Assembly: GCA_950295325.1 (NCBI GenBank)
Contig: OX485809.1
Coordinates: 36,151,081-36,215,080, forward strand
Direction of reading: 5' to 3'
DNA length: 64,000 nt
Source of the DNA: Polytrichum commune
Taxonomy: Eukaryota; Streptophyta; Polytrichopsida; Polytrichales; Polytrichaceae
Every line of letters starts with the position of its first letter. Within the stretch, counting starts at the first letter, position 1. Under the pieces are notes generated by a model. That model searched no databases. It was not told the origin of the DNA and saw only the letters and a list, made by a program, of their open reading frames with translations. The position numbers were made by a program, and so were the translations under genes. Of this stretch, positions 1 to 11,370 are shown piece after piece.

Positions 1-47
1 GACTTGGAAACACCAGAATTTAGAGTAATTATGCCCAAAATCTCTCT
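1..47 (+). repeat. Truncated end of the GGGGAGA dispersed repeat
   Basis: The first bases match the 3' end of the repeat copies at 3226-3415 and 32790-33010: a 'gacttg(g/c)aaacac' block followed by 'ttatgcccaaaatctc'. The rest of this copy lies outside the window. No coding content. Confidence 0.55.
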
Positions 48-93
48 GGAGATGAGTACAAATTAGAATAAGCACCTAACGGCGGTTGGGAAG

Positions 94-458
94 TACACTA
101 GATGGTCCTCGTACTATGGGCCACACTAATTTTCTAGAGCCCGCACTAATTCTCACATTGAGAATTAATGTGGGCCACATGACTTTCCAACCCACGCTAA
201 ATTTCTAGTAGACAATCAACATGGACTATAATAGTTGCTTTACTAAAATGGTAATGTGAGTGATTATTTGATTTTGTGCTACTTTTGTCCTATAACTAAC
301 ATTCAATGTGTTATTCAAAAATCTTTATGAAGACGCAGGGGAAGATGCAGGGCGTTGGACCCACGTTAGTTCCATCTTAACTAGAAAATTTTGGTGGCCC
401 ACACTAATTATTTCCATGCAAAATTTCCACCCATGTACTAATAGACCTATTTAGTGTA
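94..458. mobile_element. MITE-like element with tacacta(a/g)at ends
   Basis: The left end (tacactagatggtcct) and right end (agacctatttagtgta) form imperfect terminal inverted repeats. Inside are repeated 'gggccacactaatt' blocks in both orientations. The ends and these blocks match the element at 28223-28728. It has no coding capacity. The superfamily is not assigned because no convincing target duplication is seen. Confidence 0.5.
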
Positions 459-1750
459 GTGGACTTGGAATCACTCAAAATCATATACAATTTTTTGGGT
501 GAAGGAGATTAGGCTATAATGCCACTTTCTGGGTGGATGATAACACTCATTTTATCTTCCCAATTTTGGAAGGTCACTCGTGGCTCTTTGGATGAAAAAC
601 ATTTTTTAATCTTTATTTATCATCCTTCATCCAATAATATGGATATAAATAGCTTCTTCTCTGCTGAGAAGATTGCTTTCTGCACTCCCTATCTATAAAA
701 AGGAAAATTCCCATGCTTGGAATTACACCGGTGTGTTTAACTAGTGTGGGTTATCATTTGGTGTTAGATGTTGCTATAAATGTATGCTAAGAATATCATT
801 TCTCACCCATGTAACATAACTAGCTACAATGAATATTTGATTTAGTGTGTCATGTAAGTTAAGTGAGAGTTCAATGGTCTTCGTGATTTGTCATGTAGTA
901 TCAAGTGTTATGTGACACCTTTTTTAGTTAATGCAAACCACATAGTGGGGATTTGGGGGGGGGGGGGGGGGCAACGTTGACCTACTTGTAGTTTAAGTGG
1001 TCACATGCGATAGATTGGGTATTTTTACATGGGCTATGAGGTAATGCGCACATTCATGAGACGTTCTGTATATTTGGTGAACATTCTTGAAATATACTTA
1101 TTGTATTTTCAAAATGTATATCTAATACGGTACCCTAAATTTTTACATTTTTAGTTTTATAATTGCCACTTTGAAACTATTTCTTAACACCACGTTGTCT
1201 ACTAGGATGTCAGTTAACTCCCCTCAATGCAACCAAGCTTCTATGAGCTTGTTGTCAAAATTGCAAGTCGTGGGGACTTAGGGGTTACCGTCCAACTTGG
1301 ATTTACAATGGATGACTAATCCCAGTGCACCAAACTAAGAGTAGAATGATTCTTGTGTGGACCCAAAATGGCTAATTGTAAAAGTGGTGGCCAAAATTGG
1401 CTGGATAGATCATGTTTCACACCACTTGGGACCACTTTTGAGTTCAGTGAGTCAATTGTTTTGTGTGCATTCATATGAATAGTAGGATATTTTGATGCTC
1501 AGATTATGGAAACATTATTGTACAAGTAATAGGCTTACTTGCCTCTTTGAAAGAACGTAACTAATTATTCACGTGGAATCAAAATTACAAAACAACTCGC
1601 ATTCCTTGTCATTTCTCTACTCCACCACTAAAAAATATTGCACAAATTTCAAGCCACTATTTCTAGCCAAATCAACTTATTTTCACCATTCTCCGAAATT
1701 CTAACCTTAGGTGTCCACTCTGCACTTACAATAATAATAATAATACACGA
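459..1750. other. Intergenic AT-rich DNA, no gene seen
   Basis: No coding region is recognised on either strand. The stretch holds a 17-base poly-G tract at 955-971 and otherwise unremarkable AT-rich sequence. Confidence 0.5.
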
Positions 1751-1754
1751 CGTC

Positions 1755-1960
1755 GGGCAATTCAACGTGAATTTGAGCCCGTTGGCCCTAGCTTACTCAA
1801 GGTTCCCCTTGGTGAAAGGTGGGGTTTACTACCCACCTTACTGTGGGTGGGCTCTTGGTTTTTCCATCAAGTAGAGAGAAGATTTCATAGTTGGGAATCG
1901 AACCGCCAACCCCTTCATTTGGATCCGGGTACCTCTCCATTGTCATATGATAGTTTAGGA
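1755..1960 (-). repeat. Dispersed repeat, possibly tRNA-derived (SINE-like)
   Basis: The block with 'gtgaatttgagcccgttggcc' and 'tggggtttactacccacc' recurs at 52690-52790 and 53540-53640. On the minus strand it contains sequences fitting the RNA polymerase III B box: GGTTCGATTCC around 1893-1903, and a weaker GGCTCAAATTC near 1768-1780. I could not place a convincing A box, so a SINE origin is inference. Confidence 0.4.
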
Positions 1961-3225
1961 TCATCTCAGACTACACTTATAAAAAGGACATGGGTCGTCT
2001 TTGATCCTAACTGAAGTGCCCGAGGTGTCCAAAGGAAGGTCTACGGAACCTCGTTTTAAATTATTCAAGTTATAAAATTCAAAAACCTGACAACACGTAA
2101 GGACAATTTGAAAAAACTCTACAAACCCATAACCGTATTAAAACAAAACCCTAACATTCGTTCACTATGATAATGTCATGTTCTCAAAAAAATCCAAATT
2201 TTAAGCAAGAAATTGGGCCCTAACTGTCATTGTGAATAGATATCACTTTGAAAAGTCCATTGTGGCACTTTACACATACCGGCAAAAAGGCTTGTTAATA
2301 ACAATGTGGAAATAATAGAAGCTCGACATGGACTTTGCTCGGACCTAGGAACTCTCTCTTGAAAATTTAACATCTAAGGTGCTCAAACCAACACTTTAAG
2401 CTATTGTACATACATATGGCTGTGTGGTTGATAGAAATTAAAAAAATATTCATGTTGGCCTTTGGATTAAACATAGGTATCAAGGAAAAAAATTGATATT
2501 ATTAGCCTCAATTGAACATTCGATGAATTTTCAAAGTCATAACCACTAGCTTTCTTAAACTAATGCATAGGCTATGTGTATGACGACCTTGTATATGATG
2601 AGGACCCCATCTTCATTGCCTAGAATAAACACAAGATTGCCTAGAACCAACACAATATAGTTGGGTACTAGACCCAAACTACATCAAAGCCCAAGCAGTA
2701 ATGGTACGCAAAGCCACATGGCCACCTCCATGATCCCACCTGGCTCACTTGCAGGACCATCACCTTGCATCGCGGGAACCAACCCCCTTGCATCCCATGA
2801 AATGATCCCTTTGTGATTTGTGGACCTACCTACTTCTTTGGTGTTGTGAATAGAATGGCTAGAAAAGGCATTGACAAGCCACCCTAATCCCACCTGGAAC
2901 CAACACGAGATAGAGTGGAGCCCGTTACCTACCTTACATGGAGGTAGTGAAGGCCACTATGAGGTGACACCACTAATGGCACCTAAAACCCTCACTCTGT
3001 GGGCCTGGACACTCCTACATCATGGGAAACGGTTCAAAGTAATAAAGTGTTGGCAATTGGGAGGCATTTATAAGTGTTGACAAGTGGGAGGCCTTTAGAG
3101 GTGTTGGGTTTTGGGTGGGGTGTTGGTTTTAGCACCCCTCTACCTTAACGTACTTGGCACTTGGAAGGACATGAAGCAGGAGAGATTACAAAAGACTCAC
3201 CTTAAAGTGCTTTATGCCTATGATC
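1961..3225. other. Intergenic DNA, no gene seen
   Basis: Short open frames on both strands around 2684-3080 overlap each other, lack recognisable motifs and look like chance. No RNA gene or mobile element was identified here. Confidence 0.45.
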
Positions 3226-3415
3226 GGGGAGAACCGGCAATTGGTTAAAGACGAACCAGTTGAAGTTCTAAGACTGCAGGAAAATGACCGATCATTTTAG
3301 AGGAATTTATAGAATATACCCCAATTTAATGAAGGAAAACCGGAGGATGTCAAAATGTAACCGGTTGGACTTGCAAACACTCGGATCTCAACCGGTTATG
3401 CCCAAAAATCTCCCC
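3226..3415 (+). repeat. Copy of ~200-bp dispersed repeat with GGGGAGA...TCTCCCC ends
   Basis: It begins ggggagaaccgg and ends gcccaaaaatctcccc, so the ends form a short inverted repeat (GGGGAGA) with CCGGTT-rich sequence next to it. Related copies lie at 10678-10890 (inverted), 31747-31929, 32790-33010, 36313-36722 (interrupted), about 46522-46680 and 1-47. It is non-coding and probably a MITE or a small LTR-like remnant. No clear target duplication was found. Confidence 0.6.
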
Positions 3416-3633
3416 GGTCACTGCTTTATGCCCTCAAATTTGAAATAAAAATAAAAGGCCCTGCAATGATCTACTAACTGTAACATGGAACTAATAAATG
3501 CTCATGAATGTTGTTTGAGCCTGGCCCATCTTCTTTATGATTGGGACCGAGAACCAACAAGCAAGTGAAGTTAAAGTGCAAATCTACCTTCTACGTGCAA
3601 TGTACCTAATGGCTTCATTTCCATTTATGTTGA

Positions 3634-4217
3634 GGGCCAGTTTACACCGTGGACCATGAAGTCGGACCATGGAGGATGGCCTTTTCAATGGTCCGACTTG
3701 ATGGTCTGACTTTCATGGTCCAATTTCTTAAAAAAAATTCAATTTACAAAGCTTTTGGGTCCCCATCTAGGTGTAAATTGATTGTGGACCAAGAGGAATG
3801 ACCATGCACCAAAAAGTGAATGTGCTAATTTTTTAATGTATGGTTAAAAAGGGTTGTTTTCGGAAAATTCAAGTTGGACCATTCTCTTGTCTTCTCTTGT
3901 CTTTGTCTTTTCTTTCACCCCCCCCCCCCACCCAAAACATAAAATTCATTGAACATTTATTATAACAACATTTTTTGTCATGGGCCCTTGTCTTTTTCTA
4001 CTCAAGCACCTCCTTTGCCTCTCTCACTGCAAAACCCGTTGGACCGTGTCGATGGATTAGGCCTTAAAATATATCTTTTGGGGATCTCGAACTCCATGGT
4101 CACTCTCACATTTGTTCCTTGGTGTAAACTAAAGTGGTCCTGGGACGAGTTCAACAACCAATCACAACTCTTATAGGGCCTCGGGACAACTTCATGGTGC
4201 ATGGTGTAAACAACCCC
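3634..4217. mobile_element. MITE with ~29-bp terminal inverted repeats, TGA target duplication
   Basis: The left end gggccagtttacacc and the right end ggtgtaaacaacccc are imperfect inverted repeats that continue inwards through 'accatgaagt'. The element is flanked by TGA on both sides (3631-3633 and 4218-4220). GGGCC-type ends and a 3-bp T-N-A duplication are characteristic of PIF/Harbinger (Tourist-like) elements. Short open frames inside show no transposase. It contains a 12-base poly-C tract (3918-3929). Confidence 0.65.
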
Positions 4218-4249
4218 TGAGCACCCACTAGAAAAAGCTTTGTCCATTA

Positions 4250-4445
4250 TAACTATCCGTCGTGACTCATGGCGAGAAACGACATGAATAAATCATATTG
4301 GTTGTCAACCGGAGGTTCTTGGATGATGGGGAACCAAAACCCTCTGGTTGTCAGCCAAAATGATTTATTTATGCATTTTCTTGCCACAAGTCATAATGGC
4401 CAAGTTGCAACAAATGGTTGCAATGAACAAGTTTTCTTCTAGTGA
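4250..4445. repeat. Dispersed repeat, copy 1 of a pair
   Basis: Closely similar to 5275-5475. Both contain 'ataaatcat', 'gggtaaccaaaaccctct' (or gggaaccaaaaccctct) and 'gatttatttatgcatt', so each copy carries a small internal inverted repeat around 'gatttattt'. No coding content. Confidence 0.55.
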
Positions 4446-5274
4446 CCTATGTTATTCGTGGGGACTTGGAAACTGAACCATTATCATCTAATTGATCATC
4501 CATGAATTCTCTATATTTTTGTATTTTTCTTTTCTTTGGGTTACAACTTACATAGTTGTATCAAGTTCAAGGATGCATACATACATGACATCCCATAGAA
4601 TTCATTGCTTTAACATGATTATCATTATAACATCTTATATTGATTGTAGTTGTAATCGACACCTAGCGCACTTCTATTAATTGTAGTTGACTCCCATTCG
4701 ATTGCTATTAGTAGTTGATCACGTCAATTTGACCCTTTCCCATGGACATGATGTTTTTGGGATTGTCATTATGTATAAATATGATGTCATGTCATGTCAT
4801 AGGATGTGATGGACATTGACATGTAATTTCCAATGAAGTTTGATAACCAAGTTCAAAAAGCATACCATTCGTCAACCTATCGTGCATGTTTCTTTTCCAC
4901 TTTGGAGACTATTTAAAGTGATGATGTCATGACTATTGTAGATATCACAATTAAACATTTTGAAGTGTTATAAAAATAAATTGTGAGATGTGCCAAATCT
5001 AGTCACAATTCTTCCTTCCGTGTTGTCATGTTCAACATGAAAATGTGGGATTCTCTAATAATCCTCCAATAATTCTCATGTAGTACCCCCTACTTTTCGA
5101 GCCCACAAAGTAGTTGATCATTGTTGAGTAATGTCATGAGTTTGGATGTTAGATCAAGTACAACTTTTGCATCCAACATCAAGATGAATGCGACATTAAG
5201 CACATGAAAATGAACTCAACCAATTGTCCTTTTTACATGGGACAACGAAAGACAACTTGTTCATTTCAATCATC

Positions 5275-5475
5275 CATTGCCACTCATGACAAGAAAATGC
5301 ATACATAAATCATTTCAGTTCTCAGTCATAGGCTTTTGAATGCGGTTTATGGACCATGGGTAACCAAAACCCTCTAGTTGCCAACCCAATTGGTTTATTT
5401 ATGCATTTCCTTGCCATCTGTCTCAATGGCCGAGTTGCAATGGATGGTTGCAATGGACAAGCTTTCATCTAGTCA
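5275..5475. repeat. Dispersed repeat, copy 2 of a pair
   Basis: Direct-orientation copy of 4250-4445, about 1 kb downstream. The order of blocks is the same and divergence is moderate. The region between the copies (about 4450-5270) has no recognisable gene. Confidence 0.55.
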
Positions 5476-5587
5476 AAGAAGCTCCCAATGCCATAACAAT
5501 AGTCAATCATGTGAGTCAGTTCCATAGCCTTGGAATAATGTGGGGGCCCCAAACAAATGAAACATGTTCATTTACTACTCATATATC

Positions 5588-6217
5588 CAAGTTGACACTT
5601 GGAAATTTGGGTGGAGTTATACTCATTGCATTATTCACTCGAATCACTATTCATCCCAGTATGATTCACTGAAAACACCAACGCTATTCACGATATTCAT
5701 ACTGGCACTATTCGTTATTTGTACCACACGTTAGTTTCTTCCTATTTTCTAAGTTTCTTCCCCATGAAGGAAAGATAGTATAGGCACATGTTACATGTTA
5801 TATATAGAATGAAACACAACCATGCAGCTAAATAATGTTATTGTCCAAAGCATGACGAGTTTTACCATGTGAAATGCACTAGGACATGTAAAATATATGG
5901 GAAGGAGATTTGCATTGGCACAAATCATGGATATTGCTTGCCTTGAAGTGCTTTAAGTTATTAGAACACGTTTTTAACGATTGCCATCCTAACACCTAAT
6001 AAAATGCAATAACTTACTCTAAGGATGATTGTAACATTATTCAGCTGCATGGTTGTGTTCCATTACATATTTAGCATTTAACATGGACCTCCATTGTCTT
6101 ACCTTCATGAGAAGAGATTGATGTTGGTATGAATAGTGAATTTTTCCGGCATGGATAGTAAGAATATTGTGAATAGTGCTAGGAATATAACTCCACCCAA
6201 ATTTCCAAGTTTCAGCC
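5588..6217. mobile_element. Foldback (long inverted repeat) element
   Basis: The left part contains cttggaaatttgggtggag (about 5600) and aacacaaccatgcagct (about 5813). The right part contains their reverse complements, agctgcatggttgtgtt (about 6040) and ctccacccaaatttccaag (about 6190). The arms are roughly 200-250 bp around a short spacer. A diverged relative of one arm is at about 54985-55140. No coding capacity. Confidence 0.6.
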
Positions 6218-6646
6218 TAAATGTATGAATAATAAATGAATATTCTTGCTTTGTGCATGGGACCCATCAAATATAATGGGCATGTTCTAGGGTCACGGAA
6301 CCAACCCACATGGTTGAATGATGTTTGTATCATGAGGTCTTAGGTTCAAACCCGTTCGTGAATGGGTGAAAGTTAACTTTGTTCTTTTTCTTCGAGGTTT
6401 ATGTTGGAGGTCATCTTGCTAACACCAAAGTCTCGTTGGATCAAAGTTGTGTATAGAACAATAGAATCAAAACCAAAAGAATATGTGGAACAAATGACAA
6501 TGGCTGTCATTGTTTATGTGAAAGATTGGCATTGAAGAACATGCAAGTGAAGATGAAGTGAATCTTGAGTTGCCTACACTACCAAAACATTCCCTTAGAG
6601 AAATGAAAGAACCGAGGAATACTAGCGGCCCTTTCTACACCAATTA

Positions 6647-6847
6647 TTCCAATCAGTGCGTGCTACTATTCAAAGTTACGCAGTGCTATAACTATTTAAT
6701 GAGAATGTAATATTTTACCAAGCAAAGTTGTAATTTATGTTTTATAACGTCCGAACAATCTATTGAACTTTCGTTAGTTAAAATTGAACTCTCGAGTAAG
6801 ACATTAATGCACTGCATGACTCTGAATAGTAACACGCACTAATTGGG
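6647..6847. mobile_element. ~200-bp MITE (ttccaat...attggg ends)
   Basis: The ends are inverted repeats that extend through 'agtgcgtgctactatt' and 'aatagtaacacgcact'. The flanks are TTA on the left and ATA on the right. It is a close relative of 28412-28610. Its interior ('gagaatgtaatattttaccaagc', 'aacaatctattgaactttcgttag') is also shared with the differently ended elements at 9394, 56408 and others. Confidence 0.6.
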
Positions 6848-9060
6848 ATAATCAATCTAGTTACCTCATAGTCGGTGACCAATCTCAACTCTAAGATCAA
6901 TGAGACGTGGATAGTGTCAATATGAGTTATAATTGTGAGGTTCTGTTTAAGAATCTAATGCCAATGGCTTAGGATTCATGACAATTATGTTAGGGTTTAG
7001 TAGAAAACCCACCCCCTATAGGTTTGTGATTGATTCATCTCACTACATTATTTTGGGGTCTCTACTGCGGATTCCAAAGGGCACATCTATCACCAACTAT
7101 AAGGGAATTTCTCAAAGTTTACACCTTCAACTAACATAGTTTTCACACATCCTTAGCCAATTTCAATGCCAATGTACCATACTCAATCTAAAAATAGTAT
7201 AAAAGGTCACGGGCTACCGAGATATTGTGGCGCTACAGTAGGCACTTCTAACTTCACATACAACCTTTGTTGTTGGTTCGGATAAGGACACAGGGGTGTA
7301 CTCATTGTTAAAACTGGGAACCACATGTGTGCATGACCCTGAAATTCATACCCCTAATATACAAGATCCTCTCCCTCTTAAAAATGATGTACATACTATA
7401 TGTAGTTAGGAAATTCCCACGAATACATACATGAGTGAGAATTAAATAAATCATATAAACCCCAATCATACGTATACACCAAAAAATTCATATGGCTAAA
7501 AATCTCTTAGCAAGACATATTTAATTTTCATTGAACAATTGTTCATCCATTGGATGTAACTCATACAAATTTGTTTCTACAATATAAACCGTTGTAGCCA
7601 ATGCAATAATGGTTTCTAACTCTACCATCAAGTCATTTGCCAAATCGTAGGTCCACATTGACCATTATTGTTTTGATACCAACATAGTCTTATTTCCATG
7701 TTGGAAGGCATGTTCTAAAGGTCAATTGATTGTCAATACTCAATACATATGCCACCAATTTTGTAGCACATCCTATAGACCCTTCCCAAATACCAAGTCT
7801 TGGTGTTCCATGTTTAAGCCGACTTGCTTTTTAATCCCTCTTTTCTTCACTTCTTCGACTACTGCTCAAGAGACAAACAATATCACATGATTGCATCTTA
7901 ATTTCAATGAGTATTCATTATCCCGGGCTCTAAATAGTCAAACTTTAGGATTGACATACAACATACCACACTTGATTCTAGTGAGCCTGTCCTTGGACAG
8001 TGTGGGATTACCATTCAACTCACATATTGGATGAAATATTCATTTGGACCTCCTGTAGATTACCCACTTCATTATAACTGACTATGGGCCTAAAGGTAGA
8101 GATATAACCAAGAGTATATGAATGATACGCCTAGTATATATATACAAAGCTAGACTCCATCATACCCATACCTTATGTACATTTGGTAACCCTTGGGCAC
8201 AATTAATACTCCCTTTGTGCACTCACATGGGTCCATACTTTTAACATAACAATGAGTGCACCCCCCAAGGATAAGGAATAGTCTCCTATGCTTAACAATT
8301 GTGAATCACAAAGGTTGTCAGTTAGACTTCCATAAATGGGGGTTGTTTGAGTTACAAAAGTTATAAGAGGTCAAAGTTGAAAAACATCCCCCTCTTTAAA
8401 CAAGCACAAAGCTCCTCCCGATTGTGTTAAACCATAAAACCTAGAACGGTGTCTAAAGTTTGGACACATATTTGGATCCCATTGTGATAAACCTCAATTT
8501 AGTGCCCATCCTTAAGTTCTAACTAGAAGCCTTGCCATAAACCACACAAACATATGGCTGTCCAATCAACCCCTACAAGTTGAGAAGGACGTTTTTGTCT
8601 AGGCAACCACCTCTTCCTGACCATACAAGCGTACACGAGCTTCTTGAGAACTCATCAATTTTTGTAGCTCAGTTAGAAGAGCTTCGCTTCGCGCATCATA
8701 AGTAGCTTTTGAAGCTTCACCAAAGGTTTGTTTGACTAAATATAACAAACCCTGCAAAACGTAAAGCTACAACAATAATTTCTTCATTACAAATCAAGAT
8801 GTGTTTCAAACTCAATAGTATTATAAATTATCACAACACAACAAAATATAACAAATACGATATAAAATATAATCTTATGAATGAAAACATATGGACAACT
8901 AGAATTTTTTTGTGAAGAGTCCTAAGTTATCAAAGATGGTCATATACAATTTTTAGACTATTGAATGGGGATGATTTGTTTTAGGCCATCCTTAATAGAT
9001 TCTGCTTTGGCTTTAGAGGTGAAAAAGAGGTACCTAGCTAACCAAGCCATGCATTGGAAA
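6848..9060. other. Intergenic DNA, no gene seen
   Basis: AT-rich sequence without recognisable coding regions, transposase remnants or RNA genes. A tRNA D-arm-like string near 8665-8685 has no matching cloverleaf downstream. Confidence 0.4.
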
Positions 9061-9182
9061 CTTTTGGATGATTATGATACATATATTAGACAAAGAAGTG
9101 CATCCCACATATGAATGAATGCTCATAAATGCTCATTTAGATCGGGCAAGATACATATATTACAGATATGGTGATGGAAATA

Positions 9183-9393
9183 TCACATCCGGCATGGATG
9201 AATGTACATGATACATACATCCACGACTAACTCCACCACGATGATCCCCAACCTGGCAATTTTCAAAGATACTATTAAAAACTGCTCAGGCATGATGGCT
9301 TGTGAGTGGGCAAGATGAGTTTGATGCAAATATGTAGATGAAGAAAATTGCATCCAACATATGGATGAATGCACACCATATGTGGCTCCAAAA
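9183..9393. repeat. Dispersed/direct repeat with partial copy at 9690-9800
   Basis: The block 'gagtgggcaagatgagtttgatgcaaa...gtagatga' followed by 'gaatgcacac' recurs in diverged form at about 9713-9795. Non-coding. The segment between the copies is a MITE plus a (GT)n stretch at 9660-9690. Confidence 0.4.
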
Positions 9394-9620
9394 CTACACT
9401 AAATATGATACTTAGTGTCACTTGCTATTTGGAGTTACGCAATGCTTTTACTTTTTGATATGTGAATGTGATTATTTATCAAAAGTAAACATGTTGATGT
9501 TCTTTAATGTCCAACACAACCAATTCGATCTTTGTTGGCAAAAATGAGATTTATAATAAATAATTATAGCATTGTGTAATTTTAAACAGTTGGTGACATT
9601 AAATTATTATTTTTAGTGTG
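9394..9620. mobile_element. MITE with ctacactaaatatgatactt ends
   Basis: The left end ctacactaaatatgatac and a right end reading '...ttttagtgtg' are terminal inverted repeats. The interior carries 'ggagttacgcaatgct' and 'gcattgtgtaat', as in copies 30449-30826, 44301-44781 and 56408-56634. Non-coding and non-autonomous. The superfamily was not determined. Confidence 0.55.
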
Positions 9621-9849
9621 GACAACCAAGATGACTCATCCCTACCCCTTGTAGTTTTGTATGTGTGTGTGTGTGAGTGTGTGAGTGTGTGATGGAACTA
9701 AATGCTCGTGAAGAGTGGGCAAGATGAATAAGATACAAACATGTAGATGAACTTTTTGCATCTAAACTATAGCCTACAAGTGAATGTACACAACACATAA
9801 CTCCAATATTGGCACAACTGCAACAACATAGGCTAGATAACTAATGACT

Positions 9850-10010
9850 GGAGAGTGGATGACGAGCTACATGAGCAACAAGTTATCTACCTACTCGAGT
9901 TGGTTATCATTCATAATCAATCAACTCATGAACATAATTTGTAAAATATGGATGATATGGCATCTCCATGGATGAAACATTGTGATGAATTCTAATAACC
10001 CTTCCGCTCT
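9850..10010. repeat. Direct repeat, copy 1 (copy 2 at 10487-10640)
   Basis: 'tgacgagctacatgagcaac' and 'caatcaactcatg' recur about 640 bp downstream in the same order, with moderate divergence. Open frames over the second copy appear to be chance. Confidence 0.45.
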
Positions 10011-10677
10011 TGGATGAGCGATCCAAAATTGGGTTATGAACTACAGGCAAGGCGCCTATTCCCTATTAGGACCACATTGGCAATCTATAGGGTACCATAG
10101 TTTCGATCAGGCTGGAACTACATTTCGATTTGGCTAAGATTGTATTTTGATCCAGCTAGGACTGAATTCTGATCATGCCGCAATCAATAGTGCCATGACA
10201 CATGTCTTGTTTTTCAGTGCTAAAGTGAGGAGAACGAATAGTTAAAATGAATGATTATGGCAAACGCTTGACATTGGTAATATGTTCAGGCCAACTTTAA
10301 GCTGCAAAAGTCCATAGTATTTCAATTTGAAGAACATGTTTATCAAAAATTGCAATCCTCCTAATTTCTATCTTCCTAAACGGGGGAAGAAAAATCCTTT
10401 GCTTTATACTTCTCTAGGTTTGGTGCAGAATCTCTTAAAATGATCGGTTATAGACACCTCTCCTCTAGATAATCAACGAGATGTAAGTGAATGACGAGCT
10501 ACAGGAGCAACGAATCATCCACATGCTCGAGCCGATTATCACTCATAGCCAATCAACTCATGGACAAAAGAACCTTTTCAACATGGATGATACATCCATC
10601 ATACCCTCCTTGAATGAGCAATGGGTGAAGATACCCGCCCTTAACAATCTCCAGCATACTATTATAAACCAGTGATT

Positions 10678-10890
10678 GGGGAGATTTTTGGGCATAATCG
10701 GTTGAGATCCTAGTGTTTGCAAGTCCAACCGGTTACATGTTGACATCCTTCAGTTTTCCTTTATTAAATTGGGGTATATTCTTCTATAAATTCCTCTAAA
10801 ATGATCGATAATTTTCATGCAATTTCCAACTTTAACCGGTTATTTCTCAAACTCAACCGGTTCATCTGTAACTAAGTGCCGGTTCTCCCC
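10678..10890 (-). repeat. Inverted copy of the GGGGAGA dispersed repeat
   Basis: Reverse-orientation copy of 3226-3415. It starts ggggagatttttgggcataa and ends ccggttctcccc. It is followed by a (CAA)n microsatellite at about 10904-10921. Confidence 0.6.
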
Positions 10891-11071
10891 TACCATAGAT
10901 TAACAACAACAACAACAACATCAACATGGGGGGAACTACTGTAAATGCTCATGAAGACGAAGCGAATCTTACCTTCCCCGCCAGGGCAGCCCTTTCCTTT
11001 GGCTTCCTGCCCGTTTCTTCATATGCGAAATGAATGAAACCAAAGGGCCCCCCGGGCAGGGGGCAGCCGTT

Positions 11072-11084
11072 ATGATTAAATACG
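11072..11084 (+). promoter_or_regulatory. Possible TATA-like element upstream of the FLA leader
   Basis: 'gattaaatacgc' lies about 30-40 bp before a long pyrimidine-rich stretch (11130-11190) that resembles a plant 5' UTR. That stretch ends at a strong donor site. Assignment to the FLA gene is inference. Confidence 0.25.
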
Positions 11085-11109
11085 CAAGGCCCACAAGCCC
11101 AGCCAAGGC

Positions 11110-11265
11110 AGCCAGCGCACCGCCCTGCTCGCTAAACTCTCCTTCACTTCACTTCCCTTTCCCTTCCCTTCTCTGCATACAAAGCTGCCACAGCCTCCGA
11201 TCCCGCCATCGCCAGTACCTGCCCTGCCAGGACCTACTCTTCTGCACCCGCCCTGCCATCTCCAC
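11110..11265 (+). other. Putative non-coding 5' UTR exon of the FLA gene
   Basis: A CT-rich, GC-richer stretch ends in 'tccac|gtaagt', a near-consensus splice donor at 11265/11266. A plausible acceptor is 'tgttttcag' ending at 14759, or 'gatgtacag' near 14931, upstream of the FLA start codon at 15044. Leader introns are common in plant genes. The transcript start and the splice are inferred, not shown. Confidence 0.3.
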
Positions 11266-11370
11266 GTAAGTCCCTCACCCCACCCCACCCCACCCCCCCA
11301 CCCGCCCCCCCTCGATTCCTCTTCCGCCCTTCCGATCATGTCACGCTTACTCCCTGTGTCTGCAATCTTT

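Noticed and set aside
8661-8720. tRNA-like D-arm string 'gtagctcagttagaagagc'
   Set aside because: No acceptor, anticodon or T-arm pairing was found around it.
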